The notes below the pieces were generated by a model. It saw only the letters and a list, made by a program, of their open reading frames with translations. It made no database searches and was not told where the DNA came from. A program made the translations under genes and the position numbers. Shown one piece after another: positions 1 to 6,975 of a stretch of 64,000 nucleotides of DNA. The DNA comes from an uncultured Rhodospirillaceae bacterium (GTDB lineage: Bacteria; Pseudomonadota; Alphaproteobacteria; Reyranellales; Reyranellaceae): contig CAMFGZ010000008.1 in NCBI GenBank assembly GCA_945952105.1, positions 124,001 through 188,000 on the forward strand, in the 5' to 3' direction. The number at the start of each line of letters is the position of its first letter. The stretch's first letter is position 1.

Positions 1-292
1 GCACGGTGCGATAGCGAAGGTTGTTGCCGCCGCGGGTCTCCTCGGCATCGAGCTTCGACGACAAGGCCATCTTCCATGAGGCGGTCAGGGCGATCTCGGA
101 GGCGATGTCCCGCTTCAGATGCCAGCCCGCGCAATCCTGCGACAGGTCCTGGATCGCCGTGCCGATTCGCGGCGCATTGGCGGCAGCGCCCAGCCGAAGC
201 ACATACTCCGCTCGATGGGGCTGCATCTGCGCGTAGGCGAGTTGCGGCCCACTCACCAGAGCGGCGACGGCGAGGCACAAGAGACGATGCAT
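1..292 (-). CDS. eipB: EipB/DUF1849 family periplasmic protein, 3' part missing (runs off window)
   Basis: Reverse-strand reading from an ATG at 292 gives an open frame to the window edge; it is absent from the ORF track because it has no stop here. The product begins with a signal peptide (MHRLLCLAVAALVSG, then an A-Y-A cleavage-like site). It continues with HRAEYVLRLG and a GTAIQDLSQDCAGWHLKRD stretch, which is the N-terminal pattern of the DUF1849/EipB family, periplasmic beta-spiral proteins linked to envelope integrity in alphaproteobacteria. About 97 residues are visible of the roughly 270 usual. It is divergent from pdeM. Family assignment is by recognised motif; function is inferred from the family. 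Confidence 0.75.
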   Translation of the reverse strand, partial: MHRLLCLAVAALVSGPQLAYAQMQPHRAEYVLRLGAAANAPRIGTAIQDLSQDCAGWHLKRDIASEIALTASWKMALSSKLDAEETRGGNNLRYRTV

Positions 293-385
293 CGAGTCAC
301 CTTGCGCACCGGCTTGCGCCGGGTCAATCGTGCTTCGCATGAAATTGCGAGAGATCGTGGCCGGATTCAGGCAGGTGCAGGCGCC

Positions 386-1081
386 ATGAACAGGCTAGGA
401 TTCGTGTGCGCGGGCGAGCCGCTCGAAGCGCTGCCGATGGGCGCCCTTTATTGGCCCGCCGAACGGCTGCTGGCGGTGGCGGATCTCCATCTCGAAAAGG
501 GCTCCTCCTATGCCGTCAACGCGCGCAAGCTGTTGCCGCGGTACGACACGCGCCAGACCTTGGGCGCGCTCGCGGCACTGATCGAGGCCGTGCAACCGCG
601 TACGGTGGTTTGCCTGGGCGACTCTTTCCATGATCGTGCCGCGGTCGAGCGCATGCCGGAAGCGGAGCAGGCCCTGATCGGGCGTCTGACCACGCGTACG
701 CGCTTCGTGTGGATCGCGGGCAATCACGATCCCGCACCCCCTCCGTCTGGCTGGGGCGAAGTGGCGGAAGAAATCAGGTCGGGACCGCTGGTGTTCCGCC
801 ACGAGGCGCTGTTCGGACCCGCCGATGGCGAGGTGTCCGGGCACTATCATCCGGTAGCAGCCCTCACGGTGAGGGGGCGCGGCTTGCGGCGGCGCTGCTT
901 CCTCACCGATGGGAGGCGCCTCATCCTTCCGGCCTTCGGCGCCTATGCGGGAGGTCTCAACGCGCTCGATCCGGCGATCGCCCAGCTCTTCCCCGACGAC
1001 TACGATGCACTGGTCGTCGGAAAGGACGCGGTCCGCCGTCTTTCATGGCGGCGACTGCGTCCCGACGCGACTTTCGTGTAA
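386..1081 (+). CDS. pdeM: Ligase-associated DNA damage response endonuclease PdeM
   Basis: A 231-residue metallophosphoesterase. Metal-binding motifs appear in order: ADLHLEKG (residues 32-39), GDSFHD (78-83), GNHD (112-115) and GHYHP (152-156). ADLHLEKGSSYA near the N-terminus is typical of the PdeM subfamily, single-stranded DNA endonucleases usually found with an LHR-type helicase and an ATP-dependent ligase. The ORF track starts at 119, but the family N-terminus begins at the ATG at 386; upstream codons overlap the divergent EipB gene. No helicase or ligase partner lies in this window, so the DNA-repair role rests on the family only. Confidence 0.85.
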   Translation: MNRLGFVCAGEPLEALPMGALYWPAERLLAVADLHLEKGSSYAVNARKLLPRYDTRQTLGALAALIEAVQPRTVVCLGDSFHDRAAVERMPEAEQALIGRLTTRTRFVWIAGNHDPAPPPSGWGEVAEEIRSGPLVFRHEALFGPADGEVSGHYHPVAALTVRGRGLRRRCFLTDGRRLILPAFGAYAGGLNALDPAIAQLFPDDYDALVVGKDAVRRLSWRRLRPDATFV

Positions 1082-1191
1082 TGCGAAGCACCTCGACGGA
1101 GCGCATGACCCGAGCTGTGCTCTAGATTCGTCGGGCATCGGGACATGAACGCCTCAGGAGTGGGAGCGCTCCATGGCCGACGCCTTTGTGA

Positions 1192-1992
1192 TTATTTCGG
1201 CAGTTCGTACTTCAGCGTCACTTCGCCGAGGCCCTCGATCCTGCCGGTGGCGGTGCTGCCCGGCGGCACGAACTGGCAGGCGACCATGCTGCCCGACGAG
1301 ACGATCATACCCTTCTTGAGGCGCTTGCCGTGATCGCCGAGCTTGTTGGCGAGCCAGGCCAGCGCGTTGTAGCAATGGCCCAGCACGTCGCCCGAATGGC
1401 CTTCGCGCACCACCTTGCCGTCGAATGAGATGGAGCCGTTCAGGTTGCCGAGGTCGAGCCTGGCCCAGTCCTTGTTCGGCCGGGCGAGCAGCGAGCCGCC
1501 GTTCCAGCCGGCGTCCATGATCAGTGGATTGACGGCGAGGCGGCTGTAATCGGCGCCGCGATCCTCGATCAGCTCGAAGCCCGCGCGTGCCTCGCCGACA
1601 TACTGCGCGATCGAGTCCCTGTCATAGGGCTTGGCCTTCGGTGCCGGCACGTCCGCGTTCACGGTCAGGATGATCTCGAGTTCCGCACCCAGCCGGGTCC
1701 AGCGATCGGCGCGAACAGTCGCCTTGTGCTCGAACACACGCTTCTTGCGGATCGGTCCGTAGGCGGGGCCCTTGAGGCCGGTCTGGGCCAGGATTTGCGG
1801 CGAGGTCAACGCGATCTTGTAGCCGACCAGGGGGCCCTGCTTGACCATCTGCTTCTTGAGGAAGGCGTCCTGCACCTTGTAGGCGAGGCGTTCGTCGTCG
1901 GTCGCGAATTGCTCTGGCCACCAGCCGACCACGGCGCGTGACTTGTCGACCTGATGCAGCCACGTGGCGACCTTGGCGACGCTGAACGTCAT
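1192..1992 (-). CDS. 2-keto-4-pentenoate hydratase / fumarylacetoacetate hydrolase family
   Basis: A 266-residue protein resembling MhpD-type 2-oxopent-4-enoate hydratases, which add water to 2-hydroxydienoate products of aromatic meta-cleavage. Visible family features are the GYKIALTS segment, an acidic GAELEIIL metal-site segment, the ELIEDRGADYSR region and a C-terminal VPPGSTATGRIEGLG stretch. The ATG at 1992 (MTFSVAKV) is preceded by a purine-rich AGGGGAAG and is preferred over the track start at 2037, which would run into divergent mobA. No aromatic ring-cleavage genes are adjacent, so the true substrate is unknown. Confidence 0.75.
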   Translation of the reverse strand: MTFSVAKVATWLHQVDKSRAVVGWWPEQFATDDERLAYKVQDAFLKKQMVKQGPLVGYKIALTSPQILAQTGLKGPAYGPIRKKRVFEHKATVRADRWTRLGAELEIILTVNADVPAPKAKPYDRDSIAQYVGEARAGFELIEDRGADYSRLAVNPLIMDAGWNGGSLLARPNKDWARLDLGNLNGSISFDGKVVREGHSGDVLGHCYNALAWLANKLGDHGKRLKKGMIVSSGSMVACQFVPPGSTATGRIEGLGEVTLKYELPK

Positions 1993-2039
1993 CGTTTCTT
2001 CCCCTTGCCTGATCTCTTCGTCCCCGCATAGTGCCACTC

Positions 2040-2735
2040 ATGGCGGCGAAAGCGTTGCGAAATCTGGGGCCGGTGCGCAGCGGCGCGGTGGTCGGTGTCG
2101 TGCTGGCGGGCGGCGAGGGACGGCGCATGGGGCCGGGACCGCTGAAGCCGCTGCGCCCGCTCGCCGGCAAGCCGATGATCGCCCATGTGGTCGAGCGTCT
2201 GCGGCCGCAGGTGATGGATCTGGTGATCGTGGCCAACGATCCCGATCCCGCTTTCCAGGCGCTCAATGTCGCCGTCGTCTCCGATGCGCCCGACATCCAG
2301 CAGGCGGCCCGTCTGGAAGGCCGGCGCCTCGGACCCCTGGCGGGCATCCTGGCCGGCATGGAATGGGCGCTGAAGCATCACCCTCATTCCGGCTGGATCC
2401 TGACCGCGCCGGCCGACGTGCCGTTCCTGCCGCTCGATCTCACGGTGCGCCTGTGCGGCCTGATGCACGTGCCGGAGCCGGACGTGCTGATGGTGCGTCA
2501 CGGCAAGCGGCGAGAGCATACGCTCGCGATCTGGTCGGTGAAGCTGGCGGCCGATCTGCGGCGGGCGATCCTCGAAGAGGGGATGCGGCGGGTCGAAACC
2601 TTCGCCCAGCGCTATGCCTTCGAGGAACTCGTCTGGCCCGGCAATGCCGCACCGTTCCTCAACGTCAACACGCCGGTCGAACTCAGCGAGGCGCTGGCTC
2701 GTCTGGAACCAGTTCGATCACGTTCCCGTCGATGA
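2040..2735 (+). CDS. mobA: Molybdenum cofactor guanylyltransferase MobA
   Basis: A 231-residue nucleotidyltransferase with the signature LAGGEGRRMG (residues about 22-31) and a downstream conserved lysine in PLKPLRPLAGKPM, as in MobA enzymes that attach GMP to molybdopterin to make the bis-MGD cofactor. TAPADVPFLP holds the metal-binding aspartates. The product is cytosolic. The ATG at 2040 is taken as start; an in-frame ATG at 2031 is also possible. The 3' end overlaps the convergent DUF3553 gene by about 50 bp. No other moco genes are nearby, so it is a stand-alone locus here. Confidence 0.85.
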   Translation: MAAKALRNLGPVRSGAVVGVVLAGGEGRRMGPGPLKPLRPLAGKPMIAHVVERLRPQVMDLVIVANDPDPAFQALNVAVVSDAPDIQQAARLEGRRLGPLAGILAGMEWALKHHPHSGWILTAPADVPFLPLDLTVRLCGLMHVPEPDVLMVRHGKRREHTLAIWSVKLAADLRRAILEEGMRRVETFAQRYAFEELVWPGNAAPFLNVNTPVELSEALARLEPVRSRSRR

Positions 2736-2877
2736 CCACCTTGCCCGCATTCTCGAAGTTCACGGTGATCCGGTGGCCGATCATCGACTGGATCTGTCCG
2801 GGGCCCCAGTCGGGCCGGCCGGGATGGCGCACGAAGTCGCCGGGGCTGAGGAGGCCGTTACCGGGTTGCTCGAACAA
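2683..2877 (-). CDS. DUF3553 domain protein (small)
   Basis: A 64-residue protein consisting almost entirely of a DUF3553 domain: PGDFVRHPGRPDWGPGQIQS followed by a hydrophobic TVNFENAGKVVI segment. In larger proteins this domain occurs at the C-terminus of UvrD/PcrA-type helicases and in small stand-alone alphaproteobacterial proteins; it is probably a small beta-barrel for nucleic-acid or protein contacts. It is convergent with mobA and overlaps its 3' end, so the two transcripts are antisense over about 50 bp. Function is not established. Confidence 0.7.
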   Translation of the reverse strand: MFEQPGNGLLSPGDFVRHPGRPDWGPGQIQSMIGHRITVNFENAGKVVIDGNVIELVPDEPAPR

Positions 2878-2978
2878 GTTTTCGTTATTCCTGCGTGTGG
2901 GTACGATGAGGGACGCGTGACGCCTTGCGGCCTTAATCCCGAGTATAGACTGGGCGTCGTCATGTCATGGAGGACACA

Positions 2979-3227
2979 ATGAGCCATACCCGCCTTGCCA
3001 TCGCCTCGGCCCTTGCCGCCGCGCTTGTGCTTCCGGTCGCCACCAGCCACGCGCAGGGCAACATGGAGAAGTGCTACGGCATCGCGAAGGCCGGCAAGAA
3101 CGACTGCCAGACCGCGCATTCGTCCTGCGCCGGCACGTCGAAGAAGGATGCGCAGCCTGACGCCTGGATCTCCGTCCCGAAGGGCGCCTGCGAGAAGATC
3201 ATCGGCGGCAAGCTCACCCCGAGCTGA
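2979..3227 (+). CDS. bufA1: Bufferin-1 precursor peptide BufA1 (DUF2282)
   Basis: An 82-residue precursor. A Sec signal peptide (charged start, hydrophobic core, cleavage near SHA-QG) is followed by a mature part of about 55 residues with exactly four cysteines in the DUF2282 pattern (MEKCYGIAKAGKNDC, HSSCAGTS, VPKGACEKI). In characterised bufferins the partner MNIO enzyme turns cysteines into thiooxazoles and the exported peptide binds copper. The ATG at 2979 is chosen because the GGAGG at 2969-2973 lies inside the track's longer ORF and is correctly spaced for this ATG. It is followed after 2 nt by bufB. Confidence 0.88.
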   Translation: MSHTRLAIASALAAALVLPVATSHAQGNMEKCYGIAKAGKNDCQTAHSSCAGTSKKDAQPDAWISVPKGACEKIIGGKLTPS

Positions 3228-3229
3228 CC

Positions 3230-4069
3230 TTGAATCCGGCCGCCGGCATCGGATTGCGCGCGCCGCATCTCGCGGAGATCGTGCGTGACCGTCCGGCGGC
3301 CGGCTTCCTGGAGATCCACGCCGAGAACCATCTCGGTGCCTCTCCGGCACGGCAGGCCCTGGAAGGGCTGCGCCGGGACTACGCTTTGTCGGTTCATGCC
3401 GTGGGGCTCTCGCTTGGCTCGGTCGAGGGGCTGGACGAGGCGCACCTCGATCGAGTCGCCACCCTGATCGATCGCCTGCAGCCGGCTCTCGTTTCCGATC
3501 ATCTTGCCTGGAGTGTCGCCGGCGGCCGCTACTTCAACGATCTCCTGCCGCTGCCCTACACGCAGGAAGCGCTCGAGGTCGTCGTGCGCAACGTCGACCG
3601 CCTGCAGGAACGGCTCGGGCGGCAGGTCCTGGTCGAGAACCCTTCCTGCTATCTGGCATTCGCGCACTCGACCCTGTCGGAGGCGGAATTCCTGGCCGAA
3701 CTGGCACACCGCAGCGGATGCGGCCTGTTGCTGGACGTGAACAACATCGTCGTGACGGCGCACAATCTCAGGCTCGATCCGATGGACTGGCTCGAAAAAC
3801 TGCCGGCGTCCGCTGTCGGCGAATATCATCTGGCCGGCCATGCCGTGAACGATGCCGATGGAGATACCATCCTCATCGACGATCACGGCAGCCGGGTGAG
3901 CGAGGGTGTCTGGAAGCTGTTCGGCGAGGTCGTGGGCCGCTTCGGTCCGAAGCCGGCGCTGGTCGAGTGGGACACGGACCTGCCCGACGTGAACGTGCTG
4001 CTCGCCGAGGCGGATCGGGCCCGTGCCTTTCTCGACGCGGAGGGCGGTGCCGATGCTCGGGCTGCGTGA
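3230..4069 (+). CDS. bufB: Bufferin maturation enzyme BufB (MNIO, DUF692)
   Basis: A 279-residue multinuclear non-heme iron oxygenase of the DUF692 family with a TIM-barrel fold. Conserved metal and active-site segments are visible: EIHAENHLG, VSDHLAWS, VENPSCY, LLLDVNNIVV, YHLAGHA, IDDHGS and LVEWDTD. In known systems BufB oxidatively modifies cysteines in BufA. The start appears to be TTG at 3230, 2 nt after the bufA1 stop and without a strong ribosome-binding site, suggesting translational coupling. Its end overlaps bufC by 17 nt. Assignment is strong because precursor and BufC partner flank it. Confidence 0.9.
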   Translation: MNPAAGIGLRAPHLAEIVRDRPAAGFLEIHAENHLGASPARQALEGLRRDYALSVHAVGLSLGSVEGLDEAHLDRVATLIDRLQPALVSDHLAWSVAGGRYFNDLLPLPYTQEALEVVVRNVDRLQERLGRQVLVENPSCYLAFAHSTLSEAEFLAELAHRSGCGLLLDVNNIVVTAHNLRLDPMDWLEKLPASAVGEYHLAGHAVNDADGDTILIDDHGSRVSEGVWKLFGEVVGRFGPKPALVEWDTDLPDVNVLLAEADRARAFLDAEGGADARAA

Positions 4070-4835
4070 CCTGCAGGCGGCGTTCGCGGCCCATCTCGTG
4101 GGCGAGGATCGAGCCGACCTCGCGAGCGCAGTCGTCGGCGACACGATTCCGGCCGCTTCCCGTCTGCGCGTTCACCGCCATCATGTTGGCCAGAGCCTCG
4201 CCAGCGCGCTGGCGAGCACGTTTCCCACCGTTCAAGCGCTCGTTGGCCAAGCCTTCTTCCAGGGTATGGCGCGGGCGTTCATCGTCCGGGAGCTGCCGGG
4301 GCAACCGGTGCTGGCCGAGTATGGGGAGGGCTTTCCGGATCACGTTGCGGCCTATGGCCCGGCGGCGTCCTTGCCCTATCTCGCCGACGTGGCGCGGCTG
4401 GATTGGGCCCTCAACCTCGCCTTTCAGGCCCCGTCATCGGGCAGGCTGACGAGAGAGGACTTGTCCGCCATCGAGCCGGAACGGCTGCTCGGGCTGAAAC
4501 TTTCCCTGGCCGTCGGTTCGACGCTGATCGAGTCACCCCATCCGATCGACCGGATCTGGCGCGCCGCCCGGCCGGATGGCCCGGATGAACCAATAAGCCT
4601 GGAGGAGGGGCCTGCGGCCCTCCTCGTCCTGCGCGGGGAGGACGACGCCGGATTTCTGACCTTGGGTCCCGCCGAGGCCGCCTTCATCCTGTCCCTCGGG
4701 GCGGGGGGCTCGCTGGAGGAGGCCTCCCGATCCGCGTTCGCCCGCGAACCCGGCTTCGACCTCTCTACAACTTTTGCGAGGCTCGTTGCCTCGAAGGCGT
4801 TTGCTGCGTTGCAGCATAAATCGATGAGCTGCTGA
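4053..4835 (+). CDS. bufC: BufC, DUF2063 partner protein of the bufferin MNIO
   Basis: A 260-residue protein. The N-terminal half matches the DUF2063 (putative DNA-binding) domain found next to DUF692 enzymes: LRDLQAAFAAHLVG, RLRVHRHHV, LASTFPTVQALVG and FIVRELPGQPVLAEYG. In MNIO systems this partner binds the precursor and presents it to the oxygenase. The ATG at 4053 lies within the bufB end (17-nt overlap) and gives the usual family N-terminus; the track's extra ten residues are unsupported. A DoxX-like bufD, frequent in such operons, is absent; the next gene is dksA. Confidence 0.85.
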   Translation: MLGLRDLQAAFAAHLVGEDRADLASAVVGDTIPAASRLRVHRHHVGQSLASALASTFPTVQALVGQAFFQGMARAFIVRELPGQPVLAEYGEGFPDHVAAYGPAASLPYLADVARLDWALNLAFQAPSSGRLTREDLSAIEPERLLGLKLSLAVGSTLIESPHPIDRIWRAARPDGPDEPISLEEGPAALLVLRGEDDAGFLTLGPAEAAFILSLGAGGSLEEASRSAFAREPGFDLSTTFARLVASKAFAALQHKSMSC

Positions 4836-4923
4836 TCAAAATCCTTACATTTCCGTGAATATTTTGTGGGCACTCTCTTTGCTGCAGTGCACGACTGAAT
4901 CGCTCGCCGGACTCTAAACGTTC

Positions 4924-4951
4924 TTGCAGCGAGAGGGCCCGTCCCTATACT
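4924..4951 (+). promoter_or_regulatory. Probable sigma-70 promoter of dksA
   Basis: A TTGCAG -35 element (4924-4929) and a TATACT -10 element (4946-4951) are separated by 16 bp. They lie about 70 bp upstream of the dksA start, in the only sizeable gap between bufC and dksA. The -10 matches consensus at five of six positions. Position and match are seen; activity is inferred. Confidence 0.5.
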
Positions 4952-5019
4952 CCGCGCGCTTCGAAAAGGGTCCGCCTTCCCCTGGTGGACTGTCGTGGCT
5001 GCGAGTGGAGTTGCCGACG

Positions 5020-5445
5020 ATGTCGATTACGTTGCCGCAGAATTATCGGCCGACAGAGCGTGAAGCGTTCATGAATCCGATGCAGCAGGAGTACTTCCGG
5101 CAGAAGTTGCTGAAGTGGAAGGGCGAGCTGATCGATGAGTCCAACCAGACCCTGCAGAACATGCAGGAAGAGAGTCTGGCGCAGCCCGACCTCGCCGATC
5201 GCGCGACCGCCGAGACCGACCGTTCCCTGGAACTGCGGACGCGCGATCGCTTCCGCAAGCTGATCTCCAAGATCGACCAGGCGATGAAGTCGATCGAGGA
5301 GGGCACCTACGGCTATTGCGAGGAAACGGGCGAGCCGATCTCGCTCAAGCGTCTGGAGGCGCGGCCGATCGCGACCCTCTCGGTCGAAGCGCAGGAACGC
5401 CACGAACGCATGGAGCGGACCCGCCGCGACGAAGGCGCCGACTGA
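5020..5445 (+). CDS. dksA: RNA polymerase-binding transcription factor DksA
   Basis: A 141-residue protein with the coiled-coil (about residues 25-90, helix tip near DLADRATAETD, the conserved aspartates expected to reach the polymerase active site) and a C-terminal zinc-finger-like region (YGYCEETGEPISLKRLEARPIATLS). Only the first of the four E. coli zinc cysteines is present, which is usual for alphaproteobacterial DksA. With ppGpp it tunes initiation at rRNA and amino-acid promoters. The ATG at 5020 (MSITLPQNY) fits the class; the track start at 4924 overlaps the promoter. A terminator follows immediately. Confidence 0.93.
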   Translation: MSITLPQNYRPTEREAFMNPMQQEYFRQKLLKWKGELIDESNQTLQNMQEESLAQPDLADRATAETDRSLELRTRDRFRKLISKIDQAMKSIEEGTYGYCEETGEPISLKRLEARPIATLSVEAQERHERMERTRRDEGAD

Positions 5446-5452
5446 ACGAAAC

Positions 5453-5485
5453 AAAAAGGCCCGCATCGAGCGGGCCTTTTCTTTT
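5453..5485. terminator. Rho-independent terminator, bidirectional, between dksA and D-aminoacylase gene
   Basis: An inverted repeat AGGCCCGC / GCGGGCCT with a 5-nt loop is flanked by an A-run on the left and TTTTCTTTT on the right. It sits between convergent genes (dksA stop at 5445, minus-strand gene stop at 5507), so it can serve both transcripts. Confidence 0.88.
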
Positions 5486-5506
5486 CCGGCAATCGCCTCG
5501 CAGCGA

Positions 5507-6967
5507 TCAGGCTTTTGCTTCGGCCTGCATCTCCTGGCGCTTGAGCGCACGGCCGGCCTTGCCGTCGCCTTGCTTGCCGTCGCGCCAGACGATGGCGCCG
5601 TTGCACAGCACCGTGTCGATGCCCTTGGCCGGCGAGATCGGCTTGTCGAAGGTCGCGGTGTCGATCACCGTCGCCGGATCGAACACGCAGATGTCGGCAT
5701 AGAAGCCAGGCTTCACCTCGCCGCGCTTGGCGAGATGGAAGCGCTGCGCCGAGTAGGAAGTCATGCGGCGTACGGCATCCTCCAGCGGGAAAAGCTTGAG
5801 GTCGCGCGAGTAGTGGCCGAGCACGCGGGGGAAGGTCCCCCACAGGCGCGGATGCGGATGGGCGTCGAACGGGATTCCGTCCGAGCCGATCATGGCGCCG
5901 GGATGGGACATCGCGGCCTGCACGTCCTTCTCGTCCATCATGAAGTAGATGGCGCCGGCCGGCTGGATACGATCGGCGGCTTCCTTCATCGAGCAGCCCA
6001 TCTCGTCGGCGATCTCCTTGAGGTCGCGGCCGCTGAGGCCCGGCACCTTGTCGGACCAGGTGATGAGCACCTTGTCGGCGCGCTCCAGCATGTCGCTGCG
6101 CAGGATCGTGGAGCCCGCGACGTAGGGATAGACGTCGAAAGCGATCTGCTGCTTCTTCATCGCCTCGTTGAAGAGCGGCAGCGTCTCCTTCATGCGGCCG
6201 AAGTTGGAACGGCCCGAGCACTTGTGGTGCGAGACGATGATTTCGGCGCCGACGCGGCGGCCGATCTCGAACGTCTCGTCCATCGCCTTCAGGATATGGT
6301 CACCCTCGTCGCGCATGTGAGCGGTGTAGACGCCGCCCCACTTGCCAAGCGGCTTGGCCACTTCGACGACCTCGTCGGTCGAGGCGTGGCTCGACACGGC
6401 GTAGAACAGGCCACTCGACATGCCGATCGCGCCCTGTTCGAGGCTCTGATCGAGCAGCTCGCGCATCTGCTTGATTTCGGGCGCCGTGGCGACGCGGTTG
6501 AGGTCGTCACCCATCGAATTGATGCGCAACGTGCCATGGCCGATCAGGAAGGCGCCGTTGATCGCGGGCTTCGCCGCGTCGACCTTGCCGGCGAACTCGG
6601 CGAAGCTGGAGGCGAGGTTCTCCTTCTTCTTGATGATCAGCGACATCCAGTGGCCGACGTCGGGCCTGACATAGGGCGCGGCCGAGACGCCGCAATTGCC
6701 GCACACCACGGTGGTGACGCCCTGGCTGGCCTTCATCGCCATGCCGGGATTGTCGATCAGGGCGGTGTCGTCGTGCGTGTGCACGTCGATGAAGCCCGGC
6801 GCCACGACCTTGCCCGCGGCGTCGATCTCATTGTCGCCGCGCAGCGTGCCCGGCGCCTCGACGGCGGCAATGCGATCGCCTTTCAGGGCGACGTCGGCGG
6901 CGAACAGCTTCTTGCCGGTGCCGTCGGCCACCTGGCCGTTGCGGATGACGATATCGTAAGTGGCCAT
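5507..6967 (-). CDS. N-acyl-D-amino-acid deacylase (D-aminoacylase) family amidohydrolase
   Basis: A 486-residue metal-dependent amidohydrolase. It opens with a small beta-sandwich segment (DIVIRNGQVADGTGK) and the metal motif GFIDVHTHDD, then CGNCGVS, VSHHKCSGRSNFG and GSDGIPFDAHPHPR, the pattern of D-aminoacylases that release D-amino acids from N-acyl derivatives. The C-terminal segment (GEVKPGFYADICVFDP) rebuilds the composite domain. The upstream gene, an M81 peptidase, ends 8 nt before its start, so the two are probably one operon. Exact acyl and amino-acid specificity cannot be read from sequence. Confidence 0.85.
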   Translation of the reverse strand: MATYDIVIRNGQVADGTGKKLFAADVALKGDRIAAVEAPGTLRGDNEIDAAGKVVAPGFIDVHTHDDTALIDNPGMAMKASQGVTTVVCGNCGVSAAPYVRPDVGHWMSLIIKKKENLASSFAEFAGKVDAAKPAINGAFLIGHGTLRINSMGDDLNRVATAPEIKQMRELLDQSLEQGAIGMSSGLFYAVSSHASTDEVVEVAKPLGKWGGVYTAHMRDEGDHILKAMDETFEIGRRVGAEIIVSHHKCSGRSNFGRMKETLPLFNEAMKKQQIAFDVYPYVAGSTILRSDMLERADKVLITWSDKVPGLSGRDLKEIADEMGCSMKEAADRIQPAGAIYFMMDEKDVQAAMSHPGAMIGSDGIPFDAHPHPRLWGTFPRVLGHYSRDLKLFPLEDAVRRMTSYSAQRFHLAKRGEVKPGFYADICVFDPATVIDTATFDKPISPAKGIDTVLCNGAIVWRDGKQGDGKAGRALKRQEMQAEAKA

Positions 6968-6975
6968 GGGAACTC

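Noticed and set aside
2941-2978. TATAGAC-type -10 just upstream of bufA1
   Set aside because: No -35 with acceptable spacing was found, and an ECF-type promoter could not be made out; not reported as a feature.
5020-5445. DksA with missing zinc cysteines as a novelty
   Set aside because: Loss of three of the four cysteines is usual for alphaproteobacterial DksA, so it is annotated but not counted as a finding.
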